Origin: Dyadobacter soli
GTDB taxonomy: Bacteria; Bacteroidota; Bacteroidia; Cytophagales; Spirosomataceae
NCBI RefSeq assembly: GCF_900101885.1
Contig: NZ_FNAN01000011.1
Span: forward strand, 300,973-364,972
Direction of reading: 5' to 3'
Length of the DNA: 64,000 nucleotides
Below, in pieces: positions 45,148-53,421 of the stretch (position 1 is the stretch's first letter; every line of letters starts with the position of its first letter). The notes under the pieces are model-generated. The model was not told where the DNA came from and did no database searches. It worked only from the letters and a program-made list of their open reading frames with translations. The translations under genes and the position numbers were made by a program.

Positions 45148-46041
45148 TCAAACATTCCGGACAGCACTGGGCGTATGCTTTGTTTGTCTCCTGAAAAAAT
45201 AGGTGAAATGAGCTGGCTGCGAGAAGCCGAGGCAATAGGTGATTTCGGAAATATTCCATTCCGTGTGCTTTAATAATGCGGTAGCTTCGGCTGCAATCCG
45301 TTGGGCAATGTGGGCTGTCGTGGTCTTTCCGGTCGTTGCGCGGACAGCGCGGTTCAAATGATTCACATGGACCGAGAGCCTGTCGGCAAAATCTCCCGCG
45401 GAGCGCATTATGATATTTTGATCTTGTGATTGTATCGGAAATTGACTTTCGAGCAGATTGAGGAAAATCGAAGTGATGCGCGCATTGGTATCAGGATGGT
45501 GGTATAGTTGCTCGTCAGGCATCATTTTCAATGCCAGATGGATCAGTTCGGAAACCTGGTTCCGGATCAGATCAAACCGAAAACGATAGTCCGAATCCGC
45601 CTCATTCAGCATTTTCTCAAACAAAGCGGTTACCTCCTGATCCTGCCTTTCATCCAAATGATACACCGACTTGTTCTCAGGTTCAAAAATCCGCAGATGA
45701 TGCAGCCCATTCCGAAGGCTTTCTATGAAAAACGAGTCTTTGAAAAGGCAAAAGAAGCCGGTCGAGTCGGTATCCATCCGTTCAAAACTATACGGAGCCG
45801 CAGGGTTGAAAAACAGAAGCGTGCTGCCATTGAACTCGATGCTTTTGGTTGCATAATGACACCGATGCTTGCCGCGGATGAGCATAATCTTATAGAAGTC
45901 GTAGCGGGCATAGGGAATGGCATGGGAAATTCCATTGGAAGGCTCCAAGCGAAAAACATTAAAATCACCTGCGCCTGACAACGGCGGTGACTCGTCGAAC
46001 TTTAATTTGTAAAAAGTATCGAGTGTTTGGGTTTTAGACAT
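45148..46041 (-). CDS. AraC-family transcriptional regulator
   Basis: This 297-residue regulator has a cupin-like sensor region (DFYKIMLIRGKHRCHYATKSIEF, LLFFNPAAPYSF) and AraC C-terminal units (RLSVHVNHLNRAVRATTGKTTTAHI; ISEITYCLGFSQPAHFTYFFRRQTKHTPSAVR). It resembles the regulator at 56441-57304 and belongs to a second subgroup, distinct from the LPKPxHPLI group. It stands upstream of the SDR at 44232. Confidence 0.93.
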   Translation of the reverse strand: MSKTQTLDTFYKLKFDESPPLSGAGDFNVFRLEPSNGISHAIPYARYDFYKIMLIRGKHRCHYATKSIEFNGSTLLFFNPAAPYSFERMDTDSTGFFCLFKDSFFIESLRNGLHHLRIFEPENKSVYHLDERQDQEVTALFEKMLNEADSDYRFRFDLIRNQVSELIHLALKMMPDEQLYHHPDTNARITSIFLNLLESQFPIQSQDQNIIMRSAGDFADRLSVHVNHLNRAVRATTGKTTTAHIAQRIAAEATALLKHTEWNISEITYCLGFSQPAHFTYFFRRQTKHTPSAVRNV

Positions 46042-46194
46042 ATGTCAGTTAATGAAATTTTCTCCATCGGAAACAGTCTCTCATCGCCCTACGACGACAC
46101 TGCAAGATAGTCAGTCAAAGCTTTAACAGATAACTTACCGCGTTCTCGTTTGGCCTCACCGGTGAATTTGCGGGCACCGGTAAGGCGATCACCG

Positions 46195-46944
46195 TTACTT
46201 CAATGCATAGGTGTGGTAGCCACCGTCAGCGACAACCTCTGTTCCAGAGATATAGCTTGCGGCATCCGAGGCCAGAAATAACACGGTTTTTGCAATTTCA
46301 TCGGGATGGCCGAGCCTTTGCAATGCGGTGGTAGTAGCCAGAAAAGCCTGCGCCTCGGCGGATAAGACGCTATCCAAGCCCGGTGTAGCAATAGGTCCCG
46401 GGCTAATCAGGTTTACGCGGATTTTTCTGGCTGCGAGCTCATTAGCTGCGATTTGGGCGACTTTGTTCAGCGCACCCTTGGTTGCGGAATATATGCTTGT
46501 TCCCAAGGTTGCAGCAGTCGCCGCCGACGAAGAGGTGAATATGACGGATGCTCCGTCAGCCAGATGTGGGAGTAATTTTTGCAGTGTGAAAAAATGCCCT
46601 TTCACATTGGTGGTGAACTGTGCGTCAAAATTAGCTTCTGTGACGTTTTCTATCGGCTCAAATATCCCGATCGCCGCATTCAGGAAGAGAACATCCAGCT
46701 TCTTTCCACTTTCCGCAAATGCTTGTTCCAGAACTAAAATGTCAGAGAGTTTTGAAGTATCGGAAATAACAGTAGTCAGTTTTGGGCTATTGATGTCCGT
46801 GCTAGCCTTTTGTAGATTTTCTGCGCTTCTTCCTGTAATCCACACGTTTGCACCGGCGTTAATGAACGCTTTTGCTGTTGCGAATCCTATTCCTGTTGTT
46901 CCGCCCGTAATAATGACGTTTTTGCCTGTGAAGTCCATAATCAA
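46195..46944 (-). CDS. Short-chain dehydrogenase/reductase
   Basis: This 249-residue SDR has TGGTTGIGFATAKAF, FLNAAIGIFEP (in place of NNAG) and the catalytic YSATKGALNKV, with the end GTEVVADGGYHTYAL. It could start at 46938. It is divergent from the HxlR regulator at 47029, and two tandem palindromes lie between them. An HxlR-controlled reductase for a reactive aldehyde or quinone is a reasonable inference. Confidence 0.92.
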   Translation of the reverse strand: MIMDFTGKNVIITGGTTGIGFATAKAFINAGANVWITGRSAENLQKASTDINSPKLTTVISDTSKLSDILVLEQAFAESGKKLDVLFLNAAIGIFEPIENVTEANFDAQFTTNVKGHFFTLQKLLPHLADGASVIFTSSSAATAATLGTSIYSATKGALNKVAQIAANELAARKIRVNLISPGPIATPGLDSVLSAEAQAFLATTTALQRLGHPDEIAKTVLFLASDAASYISGTEVVADGGYHTYALK

Positions 46945-46956
46945 ATTTTAGCTATT

Positions 46957-47014
46957 TTGCAGTTTGTTTTTCAAACTGCAATCTATGGAAAGTAGTTTGA
47001 AAAACAAACTACTT
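46957..47014. promoter_or_regulatory. Two tandem palindromes, probable HxlR operator
   Basis: First dyad: TTGCAGTTTG (46957-46966), 5 bases, CAAACTGCAA (46972-46981). Second dyad: AAGTAGTTTG (46990-46999), 5 bases, CAAACTACTT (47005-47014). Both share the core AGTTTG-N5-CAAACT and their centres are 33 bp apart, three helical turns. They lie between the SDR (46944) and HxlR (47029) genes. Confidence 0.7.
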
Positions 47015-47028
47015 TTAGTTGCGATATT

Positions 47029-47454
47029 ATGAAAACAATGGAGAGAAGGTCAACATGCCCCATCAATTTCACAGTAGAAATCTTGGGAGATAAGTGGATG
47101 CTGCTGATCTTGAGAGACTTGATGTTCAACGGCAAAAACTCGTTTCTGGAATTTCGGGCATCAGCGGAGAAAATTTCCTCTGCTGTACTGACAGAGAAGT
47201 TGAACATACTGGTGGACGAAGGCATTGTTTCTAAGGTAGTCTCGCCCAAAAATGCCTCGAAATTCCTGTATCTGATCACGGACAAAGGCATTGAGCTGGT
47301 GCCGGTGATGATAGAGGTTGTTGACTGGGGATCCAAGTATAATCCAGACGGCGGTCCCGGACCCTTGCTTGCCCAAATCAGGCAGAATAAAAAGAAAGCG
47401 ATTGCGGAGCTACAAAATAAATTAAGAAGCGAAAGGCAGTCTTACGGGGTATAA
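47029..47454 (+). CDS. HxlR-family transcriptional regulator
   Basis: This 141-residue winged-helix regulator has CPINFTVEILGDKWMLLILRDLMFNGKNSFLEF, with SAVLTEKLNILVDEGIV and the wing FLYLITDKGIELVPV. A Cys near the N-terminus (STCPINF) is typical of redox-sensing members. It is divergent to the SDR at 46195, with the operator dyads between. Confidence 0.92.
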   Translation: MKTMERRSTCPINFTVEILGDKWMLLILRDLMFNGKNSFLEFRASAEKISSAVLTEKLNILVDEGIVSKVVSPKNASKFLYLITDKGIELVPVMIEVVDWGSKYNPDGGPGPLLAQIRQNKKKAIAELQNKLRSERQSYGV

Positions 47455-47504
47455 TGCATTGCTCTTTTTTTCATTGTTTGAACCGACTTTTTCGTAGGTT
47501 TTTT

Positions 47505-48260
47505 CTACTCGTGACTGCGTATCACCTCTTCCAGCTTCCTTACTAACTGGACCGGCTGCTCGCGCATGGAATAGTGCCCACCTTCCATTGGGTAGATTTT
47601 CCAGCCGCGGGTACGCGCTTTGTTTAGGCCCATTTGGTCATTGAGCGGGTTGGATTCGCCGTTTTTAGTCATAACAATGAATGCAGACGGTATCTTTTTA
47701 ACTTGCGGGTTGCCGATTTTTAAAGGCTCGGTGAAAGTCTTGATGGGCTGCGGGAGATCGCCTGGGGTACCCGTCCTGGATTTGCCGAAGGGATATTGCA
47801 TAACGCTGTCCTTGACGAAGGGTACCATCATCTGGTCCCACAATGGGCCGCAGACGTCCCGGGCGCTCTGACCGCTGTCGGGAATCATCGCGTCCAGGTA
47901 AATGAGCTGGCCGATGCGGTCGGGAACTTGCTCGGCGACACCGGAAATGACCATTCCACCAAAGCTATGGCCTACCAGGATGATATCGCGCAGATTTTCG
48001 TACCGGATCACATTGACGATGTCGATGATGTAAGTGCTCAGGTTGACATTTGCATTGGCCAGGTGCACCCGTTCGCCCAGGCCGGTGAGCGTGGGCCGGA
48101 AGACGATGTCTCCTTTTGTTTTAAAAATGGAATCTACTTTGGCATAATCCCAGCCGCCCGACCAGGCGCCATGGACGAGCAGGAATGTACGGGGCTTGTG
48201 TTTTTGTGCCGATGCGGCGGTGCTGAGAGTGAATGCGAGAATAAGAATGAGATATTTCAT
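47505..48260 (-). CDS. Alpha/beta hydrolase, exported
   Basis: This 251-residue hydrolase has a signal peptide (LILILAFTLSTAASAQ) and the alpha/beta core: oxyanion-loop VHGAWSGGWDY, nucleophile elbow VGHSFGGMV (Ser near residue 98) and a final MEGGHYSMREQP with the catalytic His. It may act as an esterase or lactonase in the periplasm. It lies divergent to the HxlR/AraC pair at 48380, with the operator half-sites in between. Confidence 0.9.
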   Translation of the reverse strand: MKYLILILAFTLSTAASAQKHKPRTFLLVHGAWSGGWDYAKVDSIFKTKGDIVFRPTLTGLGERVHLANANVNLSTYIIDIVNVIRYENLRDIILVGHSFGGMVISGVAEQVPDRIGQLIYLDAMIPDSGQSARDVCGPLWDQMMVPFVKDSVMQYPFGKSRTGTPGDLPQPIKTFTEPLKIGNPQVKKIPSAFIVMTKNGESNPLNDQMGLNKARTRGWKIYPMEGGHYSMREQPVQLVRKLEEVIRSHE

Positions 48261-48326
48261 GATTTTGCTTCGATGATGGTGATCAATGCAACAAAACTAC
48301 CTATACTCACTTACCAAAAGATAGTT

Positions 48327-48360
48327 GTTACCTCTGGGTAAGTAGTTACCGCCAGGTAAC
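48327..48360. promoter_or_regulatory. Tandem GTTACC...GGTAA dyads, probable HxlR operator
   Basis: GTTACC at 48327-48332 faces GGTAA at 48337-48341; a second copy is GTTACC 48345-48350 and GGTAAC 48355-48360. The copies are 18 bp apart; a further TTACC is at 48311-48315. It lies between the hydrolase (48260) and the HxlR gene (48380). Confidence 0.62.
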
Positions 48361-48379
48361 TAGACGATTTGAAATCTCT

Positions 48380-48721
48380 ATGAAAAGTACAGAACCGGTT
48401 TGCCAGTACGAACTCAAAGCTGCGCGCGACGCCATGGAGGTGATCCAGGGCAAATGGCGTATTCCGATTGTGATATCTCTGACCTACGGCACCAAACGTT
48501 TCGGCGAAATCCACCGCGATATTCCCGACATTTCACCTAAAATGCTGTCGCAGGAGTTGAAAGCCCTGGAAGAAAACAAGCTCATCACCCGCACCCTGCA
48601 CGACAGCATGCCGGTAACGGTAGAGTACGCACTGACGCCGTTGGGCATGTCGCTGCGTGAACTTTTGAACGAGCTGCGGAACTGGGGCAAGCACTTCCGG
48701 GACGAAATTGTTGGCAAATGA
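48380..48721 (+). CDS. HxlR-family transcriptional regulator
   Basis: This 113-residue HxlR protein has KAARDAMEVIQGKWRIPIVISLTYG, RFGEIHRDIPDISPKMLSQELKALEENKLI and VEYALTPLGMSL. Cys9 (PVCQYE) is present. Its stop overlaps the start of the AraC gene by 4 bp (ATGA), an unusual co-translated pair of two different regulators. Confidence 0.92.
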   Translation: MKSTEPVCQYELKAARDAMEVIQGKWRIPIVISLTYGTKRFGEIHRDIPDISPKMLSQELKALEENKLITRTLHDSMPVTVEYALTPLGMSLRELLNELRNWGKHFRDEIVGK

Positions 48722-49458
48722 AAGCGACTTCCACCCACAATCCCTTTATCCTCGCGCTGATCGCCCGTAACCTTACGGTGGAGGTCCATCATCATTCGGC
48801 CTATCAGATTGTGCTGTCTAACGACACGCCGTTCGATTCGACCATCGATGGTGTAAAGCATGAAAGCATCCACGGTTTCTTGATCAAACCGCATGTTTCG
48901 CATTTTTGCGTAGCCGAGAAAGGCACATTGAATGTGCTCAATGTAGAGCCGTATTCTGCCATCGGGCTGGAACTGGCAGGACGATTTCAAGCGGATGAAA
49001 AATTTGTGGTTTTTGAAACTCCAGCAGTTTCAAATGCTTTTTTCCAAACGTCTTCCCAAAGCCTGGATGTGGGCAATGTACTGGAAGCATTGATGGCCCG
49101 CATTCCGGCCGTCGCATACGACGAGCGGGTGGCCAAAATCGTCGATTACATTACGGAAAACTATTTTCAGGCGGATATTACGCCGCAGACATTTGCGGAT
49201 ATTGTATTTCTTTCCCCGTCCCGTCTGGCTTCACTTTTCAAAAAGCAAACGGGCAGCAGCCTGTCCAAATACCTGCTGTGGACGCGGCTGCGGCAAGCCA
49301 TTTACCTGATCCTTTCCGACGAAGGCCGGACGCTCACCGATGTTGCCTATGACACCGGATTTTATGACCTGCCGCAATTCAACAAATACATGTACGAAAT
49401 GTTCGGAATGCCGCCGAAGGCATTGAAACACAACAGCGATCTGATTCGCATCTACTAG
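48718..49458 (+). CDS. AraC-family transcriptional regulator
   Basis: This 246-residue regulator has a sensor part (VEVHHHSAYQIVLSNDTPFDS) and two helix-turn-helix units (TPQTFADIVFLSPSRLASLFKKQTG; TLTDVAYDTGFYDLPQFNKYMYEMFGMPP). Its C-terminal codons ending HNSDLIRIY resemble the 24-bp repeats that lie upstream of the two reductase genes at 49568 and 50586. It overlaps the HxlR gene by 4 bp and may control the following reductases. Confidence 0.92.
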   Translation: MKATSTHNPFILALIARNLTVEVHHHSAYQIVLSNDTPFDSTIDGVKHESIHGFLIKPHVSHFCVAEKGTLNVLNVEPYSAIGLELAGRFQADEKFVVFETPAVSNAFFQTSSQSLDVGNVLEALMARIPAVAYDERVAKIVDYITENYFQADITPQTFADIVFLSPSRLASLFKKQTGSSLSKYLLWTRLRQAIYLILSDEGRTLTDVAYDTGFYDLPQFNKYMYEMFGMPPKALKHNSDLIRIY

Positions 49459-49486
49459 TTTTCTCCAATATCGGCATGCCCTCGCT

Positions 49487-49510
49487 ACAACAGTGATCTG
49501 ATACAAGTTT
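49487..49510 (+). promoter_or_regulatory. 24-bp repeat element before the MDR gene at 49568
   Basis: An exact 24-bp stretch, opening ACAACAGTGATCTG and ending ATACAAGTTT, also occurs at 50503-50526. Seventeen bases after each copy comes a TTTG -7-like element (CACCTTTG at 49528; GACATTTG at 50544), and the start codon is 81-83 bp from the repeat start. This suits a shared operator. Confidence 0.6.
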
Positions 49511-49567
49511 ACGCCCGGGCCGGTCCGCACCTTTGTGATATCATTTTGAACAAAACAAAAGAATATC

Positions 49568-50512
49568 ATGAAAGCAATCGTGTATCAGGCATTTGGGGAC
49601 GCGGAAGTGTTACAAATGGCGGAAGTGCCAAAACCAACTATCCAATCCAGCGAAGTACTTGTCAAAGTAAAAGCCTTTTCCATCAACCCGATGGACTGGA
49701 AAATCCGGAAAGGGGAAATGAAACTGATGTCAGGCTCGAAATTCCCGAAATATACCGGTGCCGATTTCAGCGGCGTTGTGGAAGAGGCTGGTAATGCGGT
49801 TACCGGATTCAAGAAGGGGGATGAAGTTTTCGGGGTCGTCAAAAACATGATGAAGGAAGGCGCTTCCGCCGAGTACATCGCTATTTCTTCTTCCCAAATC
49901 TGGAAAAAGCCTTCAAATATCACTTTCGCCCAGGCGGCATCGCTTCCCGTGGTGGGCACCGCTGCATTGACAGCCCTTGAAAAAATGGGCCGCATTGACC
50001 CAAATACAAACATTTTGGTCAATGGTGCTACCGGCGGTTTCGGCATGATCCTGCTGCAACTCCTGAAACAAAAAGGGGCTCACGTGACGGCGGTGACCAG
50101 CTCGAACGGCATGGCATTCGCGAAAAAATGGGGTGCTGACACGGTGATCAATTACAGCAAAGAGGACGTGCTGTCCCGCAAGGAAACTTATGACATCGTC
50201 ATCGATCTGTCGGGCAAAAAGGGCTATGCGAATGCGAAGCGGATCATGAAGCCGCATTCCAGATTCCTCAACCCGACGCCCAAGCCGATTGAGATTCCGC
50301 TCGCATTGATTCAGAACCTGTTTACCGGCAAAAAGCACGTGATCGTGCTCGCCAGTCCATCCACGAAATACACTGATGAATTACTGCAAGCAGCCGCACA
50401 AGGGCTGAACATTGAAATTCATAAAGTTTTCCCTTTCCAAGAATTCCAGGATGCTTACCGCTATGCCGAGCAGGGCGGCTACACGGGTAAGGTGGTTATC
50501 GAACAACAGTGA
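49568..50512 (+). CDS. NAD(P)-dependent reductase, medium-chain family (quinone oxidoreductase-like)
   Basis: This 314-residue MDR protein has the N-terminal MKAIVYQAFGDAEVLQMAEV and the Rossmann motif NGATGGFGMILLQL. Zinc ligands are absent, as in quinone oxidoreductases. It follows the HxlR/AraC pair and precedes the NmrA-like protein, and both share the 24-bp upstream repeat. It probably reduces a quinone or enone with NADPH. Confidence 0.92.
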   Translation: MKAIVYQAFGDAEVLQMAEVPKPTIQSSEVLVKVKAFSINPMDWKIRKGEMKLMSGSKFPKYTGADFSGVVEEAGNAVTGFKKGDEVFGVVKNMMKEGASAEYIAISSSQIWKKPSNITFAQAASLPVVGTAALTALEKMGRIDPNTNILVNGATGGFGMILLQLLKQKGAHVTAVTSSNGMAFAKKWGADTVINYSKEDVLSRKETYDIVIDLSGKKGYANAKRIMKPHSRFLNPTPKPIEIPLALIQNLFTGKKHVIVLASPSTKYTDELLQAAAQGLNIEIHKVFPFQEFQDAYRYAEQGGYTGKVVIEQQ

Positions 50513-50526
50513 TCTGATACAAGTTT
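50503..50526 (+). promoter_or_regulatory. 24-bp repeat element before the NAD(P)-binding gene at 50586
   Basis: This is an exact copy of the element at 49487-49510, here partly overlapping the end of the reductase gene (50512). Spacing to the TTTG element (17 bases) and to the start codon (83 bp from its first base) matches the other copy. Confidence 0.6.
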
Positions 50527-50585
50527 TTTCTCCCGCAGCGGGGGACATTTGTATCGTACCAAACAAAATCAAAACAACGAACACA

Positions 50586-51479
50586 ATGAAAAAGAACATC
50601 GTAATACTCGGCGCCACCGGCACGGTAGGCAATAAAATTGCCCAAATCCTGATCAACGAAGGCCATCACGTGACGCTGGTGGCAAGACGTACCGAAAAAC
50701 TGGAAACGTACCGTGATCAGGGTGCCGAAATCATTTCAGCCGAAATCACGGATGCCGATCAGCTTACAAAGGCTTTCACCGGCGCGGATAGTGCGTTCGT
50801 ACTATTGCCTGACAATGTAAAAGCCGAGAACACACGGGCATATCAGCGGCAGGTTACCAGCACATTGATCGAGGCGATTCAGCGCTCGGGCATCCCCTAC
50901 ATTGTCAATATGAGCAGTCTGGGCTCGCATATGCACGAGGGCAACGGCATGATGGGCGGCACGGGCGAGCAGGAAGTGAGGCTGAACCAGCTCGAAGACG
51001 TGCATGTGCTACACATCCGCTCCGCCTATTTTATGGAAAACTTTTTGCGCACGATCGGTCTGGTGAAACAGGCCGGCATCAACGGCACCGTGGCTCCCGG
51101 TAACTACGCCATTCCGATGGTCGCCACCCGAGATGTGGCACAAGTGGCCGCCAGCCATCTGGCTAACCTCGATTTCAGCGGCAAAAGCGTCCACGCCGTC
51201 ATGGGGCCGCGGGATTACACCTATGCGGAACTGACAGGCATTGTCGGTGCTGCGGTCGGCAAGCCGGATCTGGCCTACGTTCAGCTTCCGGTGGAGAAGG
51301 TCAGAGAGGTGTTCCTCGGCAATGGCTTTTCCCCCGATTTTGTCTCGAACCTGATTGAAATGGGCACCGCGATCAGCTCCGGCTATATGAATTATCAAAA
51401 GCGGGACGAGTCTACGACGACGACCACCACGGCTGAGCAGTTTGCCAACGAGGTGTATGCGCCTGCTTTTCAACGATAA
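50586..51479 (+). CDS. NmrA-like NAD(P)H-binding protein
   Basis: This 297-residue protein has the extended Rossmann motif ILGATGTVGNKIAQIL and the NmrA-like segments FVLLPDNV, PYIVNMSSLGSHMH and HIRSAYFMENFL. Such proteins act as NAD(P)H-dependent reductases or redox sensors. The ATG at 50586 starts the fold directly. It shares its upstream 24-bp repeat with the MDR gene. Confidence 0.92.
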   Translation: MKKNIVILGATGTVGNKIAQILINEGHHVTLVARRTEKLETYRDQGAEIISAEITDADQLTKAFTGADSAFVLLPDNVKAENTRAYQRQVTSTLIEAIQRSGIPYIVNMSSLGSHMHEGNGMMGGTGEQEVRLNQLEDVHVLHIRSAYFMENFLRTIGLVKQAGINGTVAPGNYAIPMVATRDVAQVAASHLANLDFSGKSVHAVMGPRDYTYAELTGIVGAAVGKPDLAYVQLPVEKVREVFLGNGFSPDFVSNLIEMGTAISSGYMNYQKRDESTTTTTTAEQFANEVYAPAFQR

Positions 51480-51526
51480 CCCATCCGCAGGGGAATGTCA
51501 TACTGGACCAGCCGGCGTAAACCTAT

Positions 51527-52274
51527 TTAAGCACTTTGCCCGCCATCCACATTCAAAGTGACATCGGTAATGTACCGGGCATCGTCACTGCTGAGAAACG
51601 CAGCAGCAGCGCCGATATCCTGTGGTTCGCCATAATGCCCGAGTGCTACGGCTTTCAGCATTTCGGCACTGAAAGCGCCATCTGCCGGGTTCATGTCGGT
51701 GTCGATGAGTCCGGGCTGGATGATGTTCACAGTAATTTTTCTGCTGCCTAAATCCCTGGCCCAGCTTCTGGTGTAGGCTGCCAAAACGGCTTTGGTGGCG
51801 GCGTACTCGCCGATGCCCGGGTAAGGTGAGCGACTGCCACCTGTCGAGCCGATGTTGATGATCCGGCCTCCATCTTTCATAAATGGCAGTACCGTCCGCA
51901 CCGTGTGAGCAACGCCCAGGACGTTGACATCCCATTTGGCGTGTGAATGCATCCGGGTCCGTATCTGTCGAATCCACCGCTCCGGTAACAAAAAGACCCG
52001 CACTGTTGACGAGTATGTCAATACTCCCGAACGCATCCGCGGCGGCTGAAACCGCTCCATCGATTTCACTGTGAATTCCCGTGTCGGCCTTGATGGCCAG
52101 CGCCTGGACGCCGAGCGCTTGAATTTCCTGCACCAGCGCTTCGGCTTTCCCGGCTGAACTGACGTAGGTGAACACCACATTGGCGCCTTCCGCAGCCAGG
52201 CTTCTGACGATGCGCGCACCGATACCCCGGCTCCCGCCCGTAACCAGGGCTGTTTTATTTTTCAATCTAGACAT
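51527..52274 (-). pseudogene. Short-chain dehydrogenase, frameshifted
   Basis: The first frame from 52274 holds TGGSRGIGARIVRSL, ILVNSAGLFVTG and runs to DAFTRQ, then breaks. The remainder (DVNVLGVAHTVRTVLPF, catalytic YAATKAVLAAYTRSW, TDVTLNVDGG) is in another frame ending at 51527. One extra base near 51937 (CAAATGG in place of CAATGG) explains the shift. The upstream reductase at 52306 on the same strand is intact. Confidence 0.85.
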
Positions 52275-52305
52275 TGAAATAATGAATTGTATTGAAGTTA
52301 AATGT

Positions 52306-53289
52306 TTAAGGACGAAAAATGACTGAGCCCGTAGTTCGGCTCGCTTCCAGGTCGAGATGGGCCTGGCTGACTTCGGATAATGGATATATGGTTGGTGTGA
52401 CCTTTCCTAAAATGCCGCTTTGAAAGGCCGCAAACAGTTCGGTTGTTGCAAAGTTAACGCTTGCCAGGTGGGGCAAATACTGTCCTAGTGATGGTTGCAA
52501 GAATTTAATCTGCCTTGCATTCAGAAAGGCGCTATCGATTTCGGGGGCACCTGAGGCCGACCCAAAAAGCACGATGGTACCGCCCGGCTTTGTCAGGGCT
52601 GCGGATTTGCCGAAAGTTGCCTTGCCGACCCCGTCAAACACCGCATCGACGTCCCGCCCATTTGTAAAAGCATGAATTTTTTCAGTCAAATTCTCTTTAT
52701 CCAGCGCCACCACCAGATCCAGTCCGTACGGCTCGACGATGGCCTTTTTGGCTTCGCTGCCTACTGTACCGATGACTGTCGCACCTAATGATTTTGCCCA
52801 TCGGCTTACCAGCGACCCGACTCCTCCGGCTGCCGCATGTACGAGCACAATATCACCAGCTTGGACGGGATACGCCTGTTTAACAAGCATTCGGGCGGTA
52901 AGCCCTTTGGCAAGTAATGAAGCCGCCTGATCGAAGGTAATATCATCCGGCAGCTTCACCAGTTGCCGAGGATCGATCACGCGCCGCTGGGCATAGGCTC
53001 CAAGGGAAAAGTAGTAGCCGGCCCGGTCGCCGACTGCCCAGCCGGTCACTTCGCTGCCCACCGATTCGATCACACCTGCCGCTTCGACGCCGATGGTCGT
53101 AGGCAGCTGTCGCAGGGGAAAACTGCCATTTCTGAACAACACGTCCACGAAATTCAATGCTACGGCCTCATGCCGGATCAGGACTTCGTGCGGTTTGGGC
53201 AGGCCAATCTGCTCAGTGGTGTATTCCAAAACTGATGGCGGTCCCTGACGAGTCAGCCGCACTATGCCATTTACTTGTGTTGTGTTCAT
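52306..53289 (-). CDS. Quinone oxidoreductase-like, medium-chain reductase
   Basis: This 327-residue MDR protein (start at 53289, MNTTQVNGIVRLTRQG) has the Rossmann motif VHAAAGGVGSLVSRWAKSLG and the quinone reductase wording DVLFRNGSFP. It lacks zinc ligands. A longer frame to 53379 exists but its extra residues do not match the family. It is divergent to the Crp/Fnr gene at 53422. Confidence 0.92.
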   Translation of the reverse strand: MNTTQVNGIVRLTRQGPPSVLEYTTEQIGLPKPHEVLIRHEAVALNFVDVLFRNGSFPLRQLPTTIGVEAAGVIESVGSEVTGWAVGDRAGYYFSLGAYAQRRVIDPRQLVKLPDDITFDQAASLLAKGLTARMLVKQAYPVQAGDIVLVHAAAGGVGSLVSRWAKSLGATVIGTVGSEAKKAIVEPYGLDLVVALDKENLTEKIHAFTNGRDVDAVFDGVGKATFGKSAALTKPGGTIVLFGSASGAPEIDSAFLNARQIKFLQPSLGQYLPHLASVNFATTELFAAFQSGILGKVTPTIYPLSEVSQAHLDLEASRTTGSVIFRP

Positions 53290-53365
53290 GATCTGTCTGT
53301 TATTTGATATCACAAAATTGGCACGGCATCCGCAGCTGTGCATTGACAAACGCAGTAGATTCGTC

Positions 53366-53379
53366 TTGACATTTGTCAA
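53366..53379. promoter_or_regulatory. TTGACA...TGTCAA dyad, possible Crp/Fnr operator
   Basis: TTGACA-TT-TGTCAA lies between the divergent MDR (53289) and Crp/Fnr (53422) genes, with another TTGACAAA half-copy at 53344-53351. The dyad resembles Crp/Fnr-family operators in general form only. Confidence 0.4.
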
Positions 53380-53421
53380 TGCAACCGGTGAGATTTACTT
53401 TTAGCGGAAAGAACAGGCAGC

